NCBI RefSeq assembly: GCF_001625215.2
Contig: NC_030381.2
Span: forward strand, 36,392,689 to 36,456,688
DNA length: 64,000 nt
Source of the DNA: Daucus carota subsp. sativus
Taxonomy: Eukaryota > Streptophyta > Magnoliopsida > Apiales > Apiaceae
Reading direction: 5' to 3'
Of this stretch, positions 28,061 through 40,022 are shown piece by piece. Numbering within the stretch: position 1 is the first letter of the stretch; every line of letters begins with the position of its first letter. Both the position numbers and the translations under genes were made by a program. The notes beneath the pieces are model-generated. The model saw only the letters and a list, made by a program, of their open reading frames with translations, was not told the origin of the DNA and ran no database searches.

Positions 28061-28976
28061 TGTTGTAGTGTGTGAGTGTGTGTTTTTTTGGTGGTCTTAT
28101 CTGAAAAATGTGTGTGTTGTTCAGACAGGTATGGGATTCGCGGGAGGTTTCAAGTGTTTGTGGATAGAGAGTGTTTGGTCTTATACTTTCCACGTCTTCT
28201 CTTTAATTTTTCTGTCCAAATATAACTCAAGCTAAGCTAGTGCTTACGGCAAGTTCGTAAGGAAAAAGAGAGAATAAACAAAGAAAAAAGGAGAGATATG
28301 ATTATTTTATTTATAAATATTAAATAGGTAATGGTTGGATGTTACTTAATAGATAATGACCAGGAGAATTAGGTTGTGCTAATGATTTAAGATAACACTA
28401 GGATAGTGTTGGGTGCGTTTTTTGACACGTAAATGTGAGTTTAGGACATCATATAGGTAACTTTGGACTTGTTCTTACTGCTTCGTATAACACTGTATGC
28501 CTTTGAGGTTTTGTTCAGCGTACAACCCTGATAAAGGAGTGTTTTAAAACTAAAAATAAGAAGTATGCAAAATAAATTTATATTTGTATATACCATTTTA
28601 AATAAATTTTCATAATTGTTATATTTTAAGTAAATATGATGTACATATAAAACGAGATTGAACAATCAACTATAATTATAATCTTGGACATTCAATTACA
28701 CCAAACACACACGAAGAACACACCAAATTTCAAAAAAAAACATAAACAAAATTCAAATAAATTGGAAACAAAGACTCATCAAGAATAAATTTAACCAAAC
28801 AATCTAAAAAGACAGAAATCTCCGAGCGATGATGAGTATTATTGAAAAATGATGAGTATTATTGTCAAGAAAAAAACAATTAAAAAAAATAATTTAGAGT
28901 TTTTTACCATTGGCACCTATAGAAGCACCCAAGGGTCTATGGTAGAAAAGGGAAGCTTAGATGTCTTTTTTGACTA
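28061..28976. other. HCF136 5' flank and AT-rich spacer
   Basis: Includes the 5' UTR and promoter of HCF136 on the minus strand. No second gene is recognised. Confidence 0.4.
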
Positions 28977-30422
28977 AGGCGGGTTTGTTTAACAAAAGCA
29001 ACTTCAGCTTTTGGTTTCTGTTTTTTTTATCTATTTGTGTAAATAAGTGGAAGTATTTTTAAAAAATTGAGAAAGCTGACTTCTTTCAGAACTTCTGTTT
29101 TTTTCCCGAACACTTTATTAACTTACTAGTTGAGAAGCCGCGCGTTGCGGCGGCCTATAAAAATTATATTAATAACTTAAAAATAATTTTTGTAAGATAA
29201 AATAAATGTGTGGCAGTCTATAAAAATTATATTAATGATTCAAAATAAATATTTGTAGAATAAAATAAATTTTATATTATAAACATCTCGATGCAATACC
29301 AATATTAATATATAAAATCACAAAATTGAACTATAATTCATGAGTGAAAAAATGAAAACAAATTTCTACATATAATTAACGATTTGAAGCATGACGAATC
29401 TTAATTTTAGTTGTGTTTTTCTTTTAAAGTAATCATGTTTTTCATTAACATTGTCATTAATTTTCAAACACTACTTTTTAGACATATGCACCATGCCCTA
29501 CATGTAAAAAGCATACGGCTCTTTGATGACATCTAACCATATACATTGATTGACCAATAAAATAAACAGTAAGTTTGCAAGAACATAAGTGCGTAAAAGT
29601 CAAAAAGATATTGAGATGCAACTCCGAAACCATCCCCAATATTAATAGGGATAAACATTATGTTCAAGTTATATGAACATTAATCTTGTCGTGACGTATG
29701 AATTCCAATCCATGCAGGTGAAAACATCAATTTAAATTCATGAGACAGTAGTCCACTCCCACATCTGACAAACTTTTACTCTTGTCAATCAATCATCTTT
29801 AGCGTCATTCAAAACATCTATCATTGTGTAACTCATTATTATATTAAATGGAGAAGATAAATAGACAAAGAAAAATTGTTTATAAAGCATATTCACCCCC
29901 TCATCGTATGTGTATAGATTGGGTTACGCCCCTTCATCGTATGTGTAAATGATAGCTTCCGGGCATTGCATAAGAACAGCACCACCTCCACGAGTAGCGT
30001 TGTGGTATTGAGAGAGAAGGTTTCGTTTAGATGATCCAAAACCCTGCAACTATAAGGGTATTTATGGGTGCAGAGAGACTTTTATGCTACTTTTTTTCAT
30101 AATTAAATAATTTGAAATAGAATGAGATGAAAAAACTTGCAAGCGACTATATTTCATAAATAATCTGGAACATCGTCAGATTAATTTATGTCAAGATACC
30201 ATATTAATTAATCTGAAACAAAAAGGTAGTTTTTATTTTTGATATTTTTCATCCAAAAATTCCAGAAAATTAGAAAAATAGAACGGAGCTATCTGAGAGG
30301 CGCCCCTCGCTTCTCTTTTATATAAGTATATTGATTGATTGATTGATGATTTACCTCTCATTTTTAATCCACTTTTTGCTTTAAGTAAAAAATAATTTTT
30401 TTTAAGTTTGTCCAAAAAGCCC
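28977..30422. mobile_element. MITE split by a Helitron
   Basis: 28977-29125 and 30350-30422 are the two halves of a MITE related to 8872-9052. The left half ends in 'cgaacactttattaactta' and the right half resumes 'tttacctctcattttta'. The intact relative reads, in complement, 'aaacactttatcaactta' continuing directly into 'tttacttctacttcttg'. The halves are separated by the 1.2-kb insertion described next. Confidence 0.6.
29126..30349 (-). mobile_element. Non-autonomous Helitron
   Basis: On the minus strand the element begins with TC at 30349-30348, followed by an AT-rich start and 'aaaagagaagcgaggggcgc'. It ends at 29126 with CTAG, preceded by a hairpin (GCCGC...GCGGC, about 29133-29153) roughly 10 bases upstream. 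Insertion is between A and T without target duplication. These are the Helitron hallmarks. No Rep/helicase and no captured gene are visible in 1224 bp. Confidence 0.75.
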
Positions 30423-30903
30423 CTAAAACTTTGTGCCAGACTCCTTATGTGCGCAGTCATTTTACCACTAAAATGATGATATAAAAACTTGATAATTAAA
30501 TAAAGTCTGTTATCGAATTGGACCTCGATTTAAGCAGAATTTTCAATGTGAATACCAGCGGCGCGTATAAATAACTATGAGTGTAATCTTGAATGGGTGT
30601 TTGGGTGTATAAATAACTATAAGGATTTTGATTGATGATAATTTTTGTGCATGCAGGAACCATCATTATTAATGAGATGATAATCAAGTAAAAATTCACC
30701 AATTAAATAAAAAGTAGTTATTAGTGTATCTTGAGGAACACATACTACTAAAAAAAATGGGATATGGTATTTGCTGCATTATCTGCTTAAGAGTTGTTTT
30801 TGCTCGTATCAATTTTTGTGAGTATGGAAGTATGGAACGGAATTCGGTGGACTGGCAGTCAAGTTCAGGTAGACAAACTGAAATCAGGTCAACTGTCAAT
30901 CAT
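30423..30903. other. AT-rich spacer upstream of tRNA-Ala
   Basis: No gene is recognised. CAA triplets just upstream of the tRNA (near 30892-30900) could serve as the start region for RNA polymerase III. Confidence 0.35.
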
Positions 30904-30976
30904 GGGGATGTAGCTCAGATGGTAGAGCGCTCGCTTAGCATGCGAGAGGTACGGGGATCGATACCCCGCATCTCCA
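30904..30976 (+). tRNA. tRNA-Ala (anticodon AGC)
   Basis: A complete 73-base cloverleaf without intron. The acceptor stem GGGGATG pairs with CATCTCC, including the G3:U70 wobble that marks alanine tRNAs. The D arm is GCTC...GAGC, the anticodon loop is TTAGCAT, and the T arm is CGGGG-ATCGATA-CCCCG with discriminator A. A TTTT run begins at about 30980, a normal RNA polymerase III terminator. Confidence 0.97.
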
Positions 30977-32107
30977 TAGTTTTGTTCATCCAGTACGAAA
31001 CATACACAAACATTTTAAAAAAGGGAAAATAAGTGTGCACCTTTTAGAAATCAGATTCTACCTACACATTGTAACGTTGACAGCGTGATGAGAAAGCCTA
31101 TTGAATCACAAGAAAAATACATTAGGGTTCCACCAGCATTGAAAGCAAGAACATTACCTCGTGATTTTGCTCGGCAACTTGCAAATTCTGTGTATTTATT
31201 GTTACTTTCTTTGCTACCCATCATTCTCAAACAAACACTTCATGAATAAAGTCGCATTAATCTTGGGCCGTAACATGTTACATGTTTTCCAAATTAAGAC
31301 GTTCACTAAAAGTTTGATACTCAAATTTTAAATTTCATGATTTGACATACAATTTTTCAATTTTAATTTATTTATATTCACCTAGGAAAATTGTCAAATT
31401 TATGTTTCAAAGTTGACTAAATTAACTTTGCTTTGAACCTACTAATAAATAATATATTGTCAAATATACGTAGACAATAAAAAAAATAAGATTGTTGATA
31501 TTAAGTACTTCTTTATCTTCATGGATAGTTATCAAGTACTATTTTTCTGTTTTCTCTATTCTAAGTTGTTTACTTTTGAATTTTATTTTCTGATAAAAAT
31601 TTGATTTTTAAAATATTTATGAAAAGAATTTTTTTTTAAAAATAAGTTACAAAATTATACTATATATATATATATTCCTTTAAAATGCATTCTAAATAAT
31701 GAAAAAAAATTGTAATAAAACAAGAGGATCATTGAAATTTGAAACATCAATTCTCGGGGCATACTTTACGCGCAATAAACGGGATGAAAAGAGACGAAAC
31801 AGAATAAGAAAAAAATGACAGGTGAGTTGAAAGTTATAATGGACCCAGCCCAGAAATTCTAAACGACGGTGATATGGAGTTCTCGGTAGCCGACCGATTG
31901 GTACATAAAAATAGAGCAACACAACATAGGGAATACGAGCAGTACATTTGTTTTTATTTCGCTTCAAAGTTTGAATATGTCTACGTGTGACCAAATCTGC
32001 GCTGTGCATCATACGCAGACCACAGTTTTATATTAATCAGGCATGTTTTGTTTGCCCCTTTCGGAACTTATTTTAAAAATAAAAAATATATATATTTATA
32101 TAATATT
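30977..32107. other. AT-rich intergenic stretch
   Basis: No gene or complete repeat is recognised beyond simple AT-rich sequence. Confidence 0.35.
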
Positions 32108-32116
32108 AAGTATCTA

Positions 32117-32545
32117 GAGTTAAGTTCCATGTAGTTCACATATTTACCGTAGTACCGTAGACCACGTATGTTCTGCAACTATAGAATGATATAAAAACAT
32201 TACAAAATGTATGAAACTTGTTATTTTGTGAAATACATTCTATAAATATCATTATTTCATGAAAGATATTGAAAATCATTTATGTTCGACAAGTAGAACA
32301 CATATGTTCTGTAATATGTAAATATGTTCTGCAAACTTAACATGTTTTGCAGAATAATGTGTTTTTCACTATTTAACTTGTAGAATGTTTAGGATTGTCA
32401 AAATTTTTAACAAAATAATGATGTTTATAGAACATGATTTGCAAAATAACACATTTTACAATGTTTTTATGTCATTCTATAGTTGCAGAACATACGTGGT
32501 CTACGGTACTACAGTGAATATGTGGACTACATAAAATTTTGTTCT
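32117..32545. mobile_element. Mutator-type MITE, copy 1 (429 bp)
   Basis: Long inverted termini (GAGTTAAGTTCCATGTAGTT... against ...GGACTACATAAAATTTTGTTCT) are flanked by an exact 9-bp duplication AAGTATCTA (32108-32116 and 32546-32554). This is typical of Mutator-like elements. The interior is also largely palindromic. A second copy of the same 429-bp length lies inverted at 53504-53932. Confidence 0.9.
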
Positions 32546-32554
32546 AAGTATCTA

Positions 32555-33313
32555 ATAATTTTTAGGGAATTTATCAAAACTACTATTTTTCTAATTTTTT
32601 TTACGATTGCAAATATAGTTGCATCTCGTTGCAGATATAGTTTTACGTGGCTGCAACGGATTGTATATATTATTTATATCAATATATTTAAAAATTTGAT
32701 ATTTTTATAATATATTTAAAAAATATAATATTTTTACAAAAATTACTTTAAATTTGGGTATTTTCGAATAGATACACTTTTTGAAATTTATTTGAGTACA
32801 TTTGAATTTCATAAATGAAAGTTTTAAAATTTTGATCGAATACATTCCTGGATATAGATAATTCTTATAATAAAACTTATAAGATGAATAATGATTGTTT
32901 TGAAAGGATAAATTATGGAAAAGAAAAGAAAAGAAAAGATTTTGGTAATTATGAAAGAAAATCTAAGAGTAGGGAAACTGAAATATAGATAAATCCGAAA
33001 ATCAGTTAAAACGTAATCCAAGCAGATAAGCACGTGAAATTACAACAACACAAAGGGAGAGAGAAATCTTAACCACACCAAACAACCACATTATTCAAAT
33101 CAAACAAATTAACACAACAACTTATTCTCACTAAATTAATTTTTATTTTTTCTTTAACATATATACACATATACATACACATATATATATTTATTCAAAC
33201 TCTCACAATTTCAGATCTATACCTCCATCTTTGATGATGAATGTGTAGATACGATTATTGTTATATATGTGTGTATGTGTGTGTATGTGTTAGGTTAGGG
33301 TTTTTTCATTGAA
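32555..33313. other. Promoter and 5' UTR region of the LysM gene
   Basis: AT-rich, with TATATATA-like stretches near 33180-33190 and a TG-rich run near 33262-33290 just before the start codon. No other gene is seen. Confidence 0.4.
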
Positions 33314-36300
33314 ATGGAGAGTGATTGGAGAATTGGAGTCGAGAATCATCGCTTCTCGTCGGTGATTGAATCGCCGGCGAGGGTTTTTCAGATTTCGTCG
33401 CCGGCGAATTCTTCGGCGTCTGTGTCGCCGGCGAATTCTTCGGCGTCTTTCTCGTCGGCTTGTTCGCCGTTCAACGGTAATGGAAGTGTGGCGGTTGGGG
33501 TGGGTGTCGGTGGCTCGAATTACATCGAGCATCGGGTTTCGAAATTCGATACTTTAGCTGGTGTTGCGATTAAATATGGCGTTGAGGTGATTGTTGTTGA
33601 TTTAGTGATTTTGGTTTTGAAATGTTGGAGTTTTGTATGGTTGATTTTTTTGGTTGATGAAATGTTCGATTTTCGGGTTTTATAATGTGCTTCAAGTATC
33701 GTATTGCTTGTAAAATTTTAATTAATTAGAATGTGGTAGAATTGGATTGTGTTTTGTTTTTTTAGCTGTAGTTTGCCTGAGATTTGAGTCACATATATAT
33801 GATATATTGAAGTTGCCAACTTTTAAATAAAATTAGTTATAGGAATTAGGAAACTGTATGGACTTTGTTATGTGAATGCTGGCTTAAAAAATCAAGCTCT
33901 GTAACTCTAACTAATTAAACCGAAAGTACCTAAATTGATTGCCCCATTATAGACATCATCTCACATATTCTGCAACTATGTATATGATTTTAGGCTCCAC
34001 ATTGTTAGAACAATGTCATTCTGCCTCTGTATTCATAAGGGTGCTTTGTTTCCATTTTCCAAACATGTATAAATTGGTTATTGGCCATTACTTGTATCTA
34101 TGTAGTAGAATGTTGGATGGTGGGATGCTCTTTTTTGAAATGCATTTTGACATGATTTATCAGGTGGCTGACATCAAGAAGATAAATGGTCTAGTGACTG
34201 ATATCCAGATGTTTGCTCGGAAGACTCTTTACATACCATTACCAGGAAGGCATCCTCCATCTCCCATCATGACGAATGGGTTTGACCAACAAGGGTATTG
34301 TTTTAATTTTCTCTTTGTTCCTTGTATTTCTTTTAAGCACTTAGTGATGGCTTAATCTTTGAATGTCTTGCAAACTACATATGCTGCTCAGTTAGTTTAT
34401 CTGTAATCTGTTTGCATATATAGTTTTAAACGAATAAAGAATTTATTTTGCTGTTGGTTTAAATGATACTTGCCAGTTCATTCTTCGTCTCCAGGGCTAT
34501 GTTTGTTTGGAAGGATTGTAGTACCCGGACTATTTATTTAGAGTAAATCTTGGCACACATCCTTATACACTACAAATACACTACTGGTATTAAAAGAATG
34601 CCCCTGGCGGGGCCCATTTTAAGAAAATAAAAGGAAAAACAGTTATTTATAGTGCAATATACTAATCCTATAATCTTGGTAGTGAGTTTGTAGTGTTTAA
34701 GGATGTGTATCAAGATTTATTCATTTATTTATCTTTACTTTAAAGGGCTATTTTCCTGTATAACCACATTTGAGTCATCTTTTTAATTCGTTTATGATGA
34801 AATTGTAATACCTAGTGAGAGAAAGTACTACGATCCCATAAATATTGAAGCAAAAAGATGATTGGAATCTCGTCCTTTGGGATTATAGTCCTTTAAATTT
34901 AGAATTAATAAGATAATAATCCGGGAATTATAATTTCTTGAAACAAACATGGCCTATGCATCAAATGTCATAAAAGTGTGTCATCTACTGATATCTATGG
35001 GTTTCAAAATTGACATTTGTTATTTGGATTGTATATCCAATTGACATACCCTACGTAGGGCTGAGCAAAAAACCGAAAAAGCCCGTCCCGGAAGAATAAG
35101 TTGTATAGTTGTATGTGAATCTTGCATTTACTCTTAGCTTCTTAGATTCTTGAGAATATATATATGTAGCTAATTGGGTTAAAAGGATGTTCCTGTTAGA
35201 AGTCATCTGTCCAGAATGGGGGTCTTGGGGTCTCCAGGAACTCCTATACGTTGTCACTTCGAGAACTTTAATTCTTCCACATCAAGCCTTGCTGCTCATT
35301 CCATGTTGTCCAACTCTCTTCCTTGGCCACTCAACCAATATGCTCTTCACTCTTTCACCAGTGTTGTGGTTTTTCTTGGGAAGACGTGTAAGCCACCGGA
35401 ATCTTCCCTCTTGTACTTTATCTCCAATAGGCGCCACTCCTACTCTTCCTGGAAGACCATATTAGAATTTTGTCCAACTTTGTATGGTCGAATGTTCGCT
35501 AATCACCACAGCATTCTCATTTCTGAAACTTTATACCATAATAGATCGCATAATGGCCACCAATAGAATTGCCCATCAGTTTTGTGTGGACATAGTTGTG
35601 GCACTTTAACCACCATACTTTAATACATGAGGCATTGTTGTCGAGCCCCGATTCATGAAATTGGTTATTTGTTGTACCCTTTGCCTTGATGCTTACTTCA
35701 ATTCTTCTTCGTTTGGCTCCCCGTGAATTTGCTTAAGATATTTGGTCTAATGGCAGCTATAAGCTAGTTTTGTGTAAGACAGCCCCCGAGTCCCCAAATT
35801 TTCCTCAAATCTTCATTCTTCTCTGCTACTATAGCCCAACATCATTGGCGAAATACTACTTATATCAGTATAGTTCAACTAACACTATTAAGAACAGAAA
35901 GCTGACCCCCAAAAACTTATCTGACAATTCAAAGATACTTTAACCACCTTCCACAGGAAGGACATTGTTTGCACACTAATATGTAATAAGATTCTTTCTG
36001 CTTATTTTTTTTTATTATTCTCCGCGGCATTCTAATTCTTAAATTTAAATTGGGTATTGCTCTACATCTCATGTTCTGATTAGCACACGTCTATATTCTG
36101 ATAGATCGCGATATTAGTCATATGACTCATACATTGAGTAGTTAAAATTTTATTTTGATGATGCAGTAACCATATAAACTGTTACAACTGTTTGTAGATT
36201 GTCTGCATGACACGGTCCTATATCATGTAATATTCGTTTTACCATGGTATTCTAGGCTCAGGTTTTTAATCAATTTATTATAAGAAATTTTAAAAGCCAC

Positions 36301-37654
36301 ATGATTTCACCAACACAATCTAAGGTTAGCACGATGAAGTTAGAGTTGTATAATAAATAATCACAGTTGTAGTGTAGGGATAGAATACTACGGAAGTAGT
36401 CCTACAAGTAAATTTAATTTTATTTTACAAAAGAAACCCATCATGTATATTGTCTGTTAACCTCAAAAGGTTTGTTATCTACTTTTCTTAAGAGGAGCAC
36501 TAAAGGAAAGCTATAAGAATAGTATAAGTGGAACAAATAAACTTATCATTAAATTGTTAACCTGAAGTGGCATTTGATTCTGGCCTGGTTTGTACCAGAA
36601 TGATAATCCTTGTTGTAATATGGCTGAGGCAGTATATAATGATCAGCATGGTTTATGCTATGTTGAAGAGTACATTAGTAATATTGATCAAGTGTAGATG
36701 GCTTAAAAAATGGTCAGAGTTATGGTATTAGTGTATTATGATTTATGAACTAATTATAGTTCAAACTTCAAATAATTTCACTTTAAGTGAATTTCTTGCT
36801 TATCTTGTCTGGAAATATCAGTGGCTCACTGCTGTACATGTTTTTCTTATAGTACAAGCAGCTCTGAGCAGACCCCTCCACCTAAGCGACGACAATCTGA
36901 TTTTTTTGATTCATTTCAATCACTGAAGCTGACATCATCACCCAAACGGCGAGTCTCTCCAGCCATGAACAGTCTGCAAGGATATTATGGGCTTAGGCCA
37001 CCAGATCATAAGGCAACAGCTGAAGGATGTGAGCTTGCTGTTTATCAGAACGGAGGGTCCCATCACTTGGCAGATGGTCAGCTTGGCAAGCCGTCACCTC
37101 ATATGAACCCACCTTTGAGTATTCACAGAAAAAGTAGAAGTGTAGCTGATAACTTAAAACTGGAGAATGGTGGTTTAGCCAAAGGTGTATCAGATTCAGC
37201 TGCAGGAGAAACTGATTCTGATAACTGGATCGGCAATTTGGTAAGACGGCGTCAAAAATCTGAAGCTGACGTTAATTCGCGAGCGCCAGAGATGTTACTG
37301 AAGGGAGACGCAAGCAATGGAGGATTTTCAAAGATTACGAGTAAAGGTTTAGCATTGAGACCAAAAGCTGCCAGTCGGAGTACCTCTGGAGTTGATGGTG
37401 AAACAGGAGTTCAAAGTTCTGTTTCTACAGCTGTGGGGGAATTTTCTCTTATTGATAGTCTTACTGGTGTAAAAAAGTCATCGAGTACACCGAGTTTCCA
37501 GGATTCGGATTCCAGCCCATCCATCTGGTCAACAGTTAATTGGACTTTAAAGCCAGATCTACAGGCATTGTCAACTGTAGCCATTACAAGACCCATCTTT
37601 GATGGCTTGCCGAAGCCAATAAGTAGCAGAAAGAACAAAACAGCCTTGGATTAG
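33314..37654 (+). CDS. LysM-domain protein (intracellular, plant family)
   Basis: Three exons: 33314-33586, 34164-34294 and 36853-37654. They join in phase to give 401 residues without frameshift. Residues about 70-115 form a LysM fold: YIEHRVSKFDTLAGVAIKYG at the end of exon 1, then VADIKKINGLVTDIQMFARK and LYIPLPGRHPP in exon 2. There is no signal peptide or transmembrane segment, so this is not a LysM receptor. It resembles plant 'peptidoglycan-binding LysM domain-containing' proteins of unknown function. The rest is low-complexity, Ser-rich and basic (PPPKRRQSDFF, SPKRRVSPAMNSLQGYYGL). Exon 1 contains a 27-bp direct repeat encoding SPANSSAS twice. Intron 2 (2.56 kb) carries nested MITEs and a LINE fragment. 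Confidence 0.85.
34494..34958. mobile_element. Candidate MITE in LysM intron 2 (outer)
   Basis: The inverted ends GGCTATGTTTGTTT and AAACAAACATGGCC lie on either side of matching subterminal CCGGA/TCCGGG blocks. No clear target duplication is visible. It contains the 34541-34722 element nested inside it. Confidence 0.55.
34541..34722. mobile_element. Mutator-type MITE nested in LysM intron 2
   Basis: The ends GAGTAAATCTTGGCACACAT and complement-like ATGTGTATCAAGATTTATTC are flanked by an exact 9-bp duplication ATTTATTTA (34532-34540 and 34723-34731). It is 182 bp long with no coding capacity. The AT-rich target makes the duplication slightly less decisive than in the 429-bp copies. Confidence 0.75.
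35190..35570 (-). pseudogene. Non-LTR retrotransposon reverse transcriptase C-terminal fragment
   Basis: Read on the minus strand across two frames, the segment gives RVGVAPIGDKVQEGRFRWL followed by a basic stretch. This corresponds to the 'VGVA-I-K--E-RLRWFGHV' motif after the reverse transcriptase domain of plant RTE/LINE-type elements. Stops and frame changes show it is dead. It sits antisense in intron 2 of the LysM gene. Confidence 0.55.
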
Positions 37655-38317
37655 TAAAGTTTTTTTTACCCGTTTCTAAGTTTCCTCGATATTTCATACA
37701 ATTTCATCGACTGGTAATCCAAATAGGACAAGAAAGCAGTGCGGGGGAGTAAATTGTTCATCGGTTATAGGATGATAGTATACAATTTATGTGGCTGAAT
37801 ATACGTTGTAAATTCTCTCCTAAGGAGCGGCGATTCAAGTTGAGCATTGAAATGCAGGACCAGGAACCAGTCATAGTGTACGGCTTTACACAGATACTTA
37901 CCAGAAGAGGTGCATGCACCTTTCGAACGTTCTATAGCAAATGTATATTACAAGTAGCTCTGTTATTTAAGATGAAGCATGGATATAAAGTTTACACATG
38001 TAGATCCGTTTATTTAAAGATGAAGCATGAGTATAATGTTAACATATGCAGCTACAATGATATATATTGTTGTATCCAACTTGTTGATTCATGTTTCATG
38101 ACTCATTTTGTATGTTCATCACGGAAGGGAAAGTATTAATGTTGTGTTTGGTTGAGTAATGAAATTTGACTATAGATTTTGAATGATTGTGCGATATTTC
38201 ATTCCTTCCCCGTTCCATTCCTTACATCCTATATCAGAACTCACACAACAACTCGTCTTAAAATCAAATTCATATAGATGCAGATGAAAGCAACAAATCA
38301 AAGATAATCATGAGGCA
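37655..38317. other. LysM 3' flank and spacer
   Basis: Holds the presumed 3' UTR of the LysM gene. At 38141 the sequence TGTTGTGTTTGGTTG begins a remnant related to the Tourist-like MITE at 16800-17105. No gene is seen. Confidence 0.45.
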
Positions 38318-39094
38318 TCATGTCATGGATAATCCGGTCCCTTTAAACTTTTCTTCCGTGATCTGATCCAGCTTAGAACCCATCTCTGTTGTTAGATAGT
38401 TTTTCCAGTCCCCAACTAAACCACTCCGGAAAAAAAAATCATTCCTTCATTTATCCGCACAATATCCTGTCTTGTTAACCTCTAGTGTGCTCAGAGTATT
38501 AAAACTACACAACTTTATGATATGATCAGGCAACTCTGAATTCTCTTCCTCTTGAAAGAAGGGTCTTCCAAGACAATATGCGAGACGCCTCAGCTGAACA
38601 AGAGGCTCATTTTGCATCTCTTCGTACCTCATAAACAACACTCTTTCCTTCAAATACCCCATGATTTGATCCCAAACAGGCCCCGAAGGACTTGATCCGC
38701 TGCAAAACAAATGGAAGGCGTGTTCCAAAGAGATAGGAGTGGGACGGTAGTTGATCCTGTTGGAAAAGTGAAAGAGTGAAACAAAAGTGTCCTTGATGTC
38801 CCTGCACAAGTACACTATCTTACCCTCCTCCATTATGGATTTAGGCAGGCTAACTGTTGGAGTATGAGTTCCAAATATTCTAGAGCTAACTGAATCATCA
38901 CCCGAGAGATAAGCAAACTCGAGCCAAGGAACAAGCTGGTGGGGAGTTTGGTTAAGCAAAGGATGATGAGGATCATGAGGATGACAGGCTTCACGGTTTA
39001 TCAAAGCATAGAGGACTGCTTTTAACCAGGTAGTTCCGGATTTGGGGGCAGTTACAAGGAAGATATCATTTTCCTGGGCTTGAAAAAGTTTCAA
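38318..39094 (-). pseudogene. Sulfotransferase pseudogene, N-terminally truncated
   Basis: Homologous to the intact copies at 40023 and 43566. It starts only at the segment FQAQENDIFLV, lacking about the first 48 residues. The PAPS loop APKSGTTWLKA, the His-containing FGTHTPTVSLPKS, and CRDIKDTFVS are preserved. The open frame ends after NKTGYCADK. The remaining C terminus (VGDWKNYLTTEMGSKLDQI) follows in another frame, so there is a frameshift too. Upstream sequence is not sulfotransferase and is shared with the 42.4-kb pseudogene, which shows that truncation preceded the unit duplication. Confidence 0.85.
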
Positions 39095-39284
39095 AGCTAA
39101 TTTGATTTCTAGTGAAATAAACCTATACGATTAATTTTCATGAAAATCACTTTTTTTATTATCGAAGACATGAGAAATTATATATATTTTGCTTGAAGCA
39201 CATAGTCTTTTGATGTCTCCAACAAGACAATGATTTCCATGTATATTAATTTCTCTTTTGTTTTATATTCGTAAAGGAAGTCGA

Positions 39285-39400
39285 ATACAACCCCGTAACT
39301 GAAGCAACGAAAATTGGAATTTGCTGATTTTTTTAGTCATTTCAATAACTGAAGCTGACATCATGACTCAGGCAGAGGATGTCGCCTTGAACAATCTATA
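39285..39400 (+). repeat. Fragment of LysM gene exon 3 (copy A)
   Basis: 'gctgatttttttagtcatttcaataactgaagctgacatcat' aligns with 36897-36940 of the LysM gene. The similarity continues through a 'gaacaatct' block into about 36990. It is non-coding here and has the same orientation as the source. Confidence 0.65.
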
Positions 39401-40022
39401 TGGTTATTAGAGGTTTAGCAAAGCGACCAAAAACTCGAGATTACATTGTTAGAAATTTAACAAAGTGACCAAACGTCCAGGTTTAGGATTATCAACTTAT
39501 ATAATCTAAAATCTGGTGATCAAGTCAATTTCATGATTATAAGTTCATTCATATCGGACCAGATTATGAATTTATAATCTATAATCTGATCATTATAATA
39601 ATTGAGTCAATTCCATGATTATAAATTAATTTCATATCGGACCAAATCAGAATAGGATTATATCTAAATAAATACTCTATTTGCATATGGATCCCTGTGT
39701 CGTTACATTATATTTATGATTAGGATAGATATAGTAATTCTGCCACGATTCTTACATATCTGTTGTTATTCGAAACCTAATCACCTCTTTGAGCTTTTCA
39801 CACAATTATTTCATACATGATAACGAGGCAATCACATAATTAATTAGGTAAACAAACAAAAGACAGCACAATGATCAGTAAACAAGAAGAAAGAAAATGA
39901 TACAAACAACAAGTCTTGAAATCAAATTTATAGAGAGATGGCAACGTCATTAATGTTGTAGAGATAATCAACATGAAACGCTACACTTTGAACTCAAATT
40001 TTAATAGAGATGGCCGGCAACA
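39401..40022. other. Sulfotransferase spacer A
   Basis: Non-coding spacer with short repeated 'gattataagttcattcatatcggaccag'-like words. It is diverged from, but clearly homologous to, spacer B at 42.7-43.5 kb. Confidence 0.5.

Noticed and set aside
30310..30334. Placing the Helitron 5' end at the first ATTGA repeat near 30334
   Set aside because: The empty-site comparison with the 8.9-kb MITE puts the junction at 30349/30350, which also gives a proper A|T insertion site.
30724..31032. A 102-codon open frame on + containing AQMVERSLSMREVRGSIPR
   Set aside because: This peptide is what the tRNA-Ala gene at 30904-30976 reads as in one frame. It is a well-known false protein signature of tRNA genes.
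33290..33532. Arg-rich open frame on the minus strand
   Set aside because: It is antisense to LysM exon 1, where a GC-rich repeated segment creates CGN codons on the other strand.
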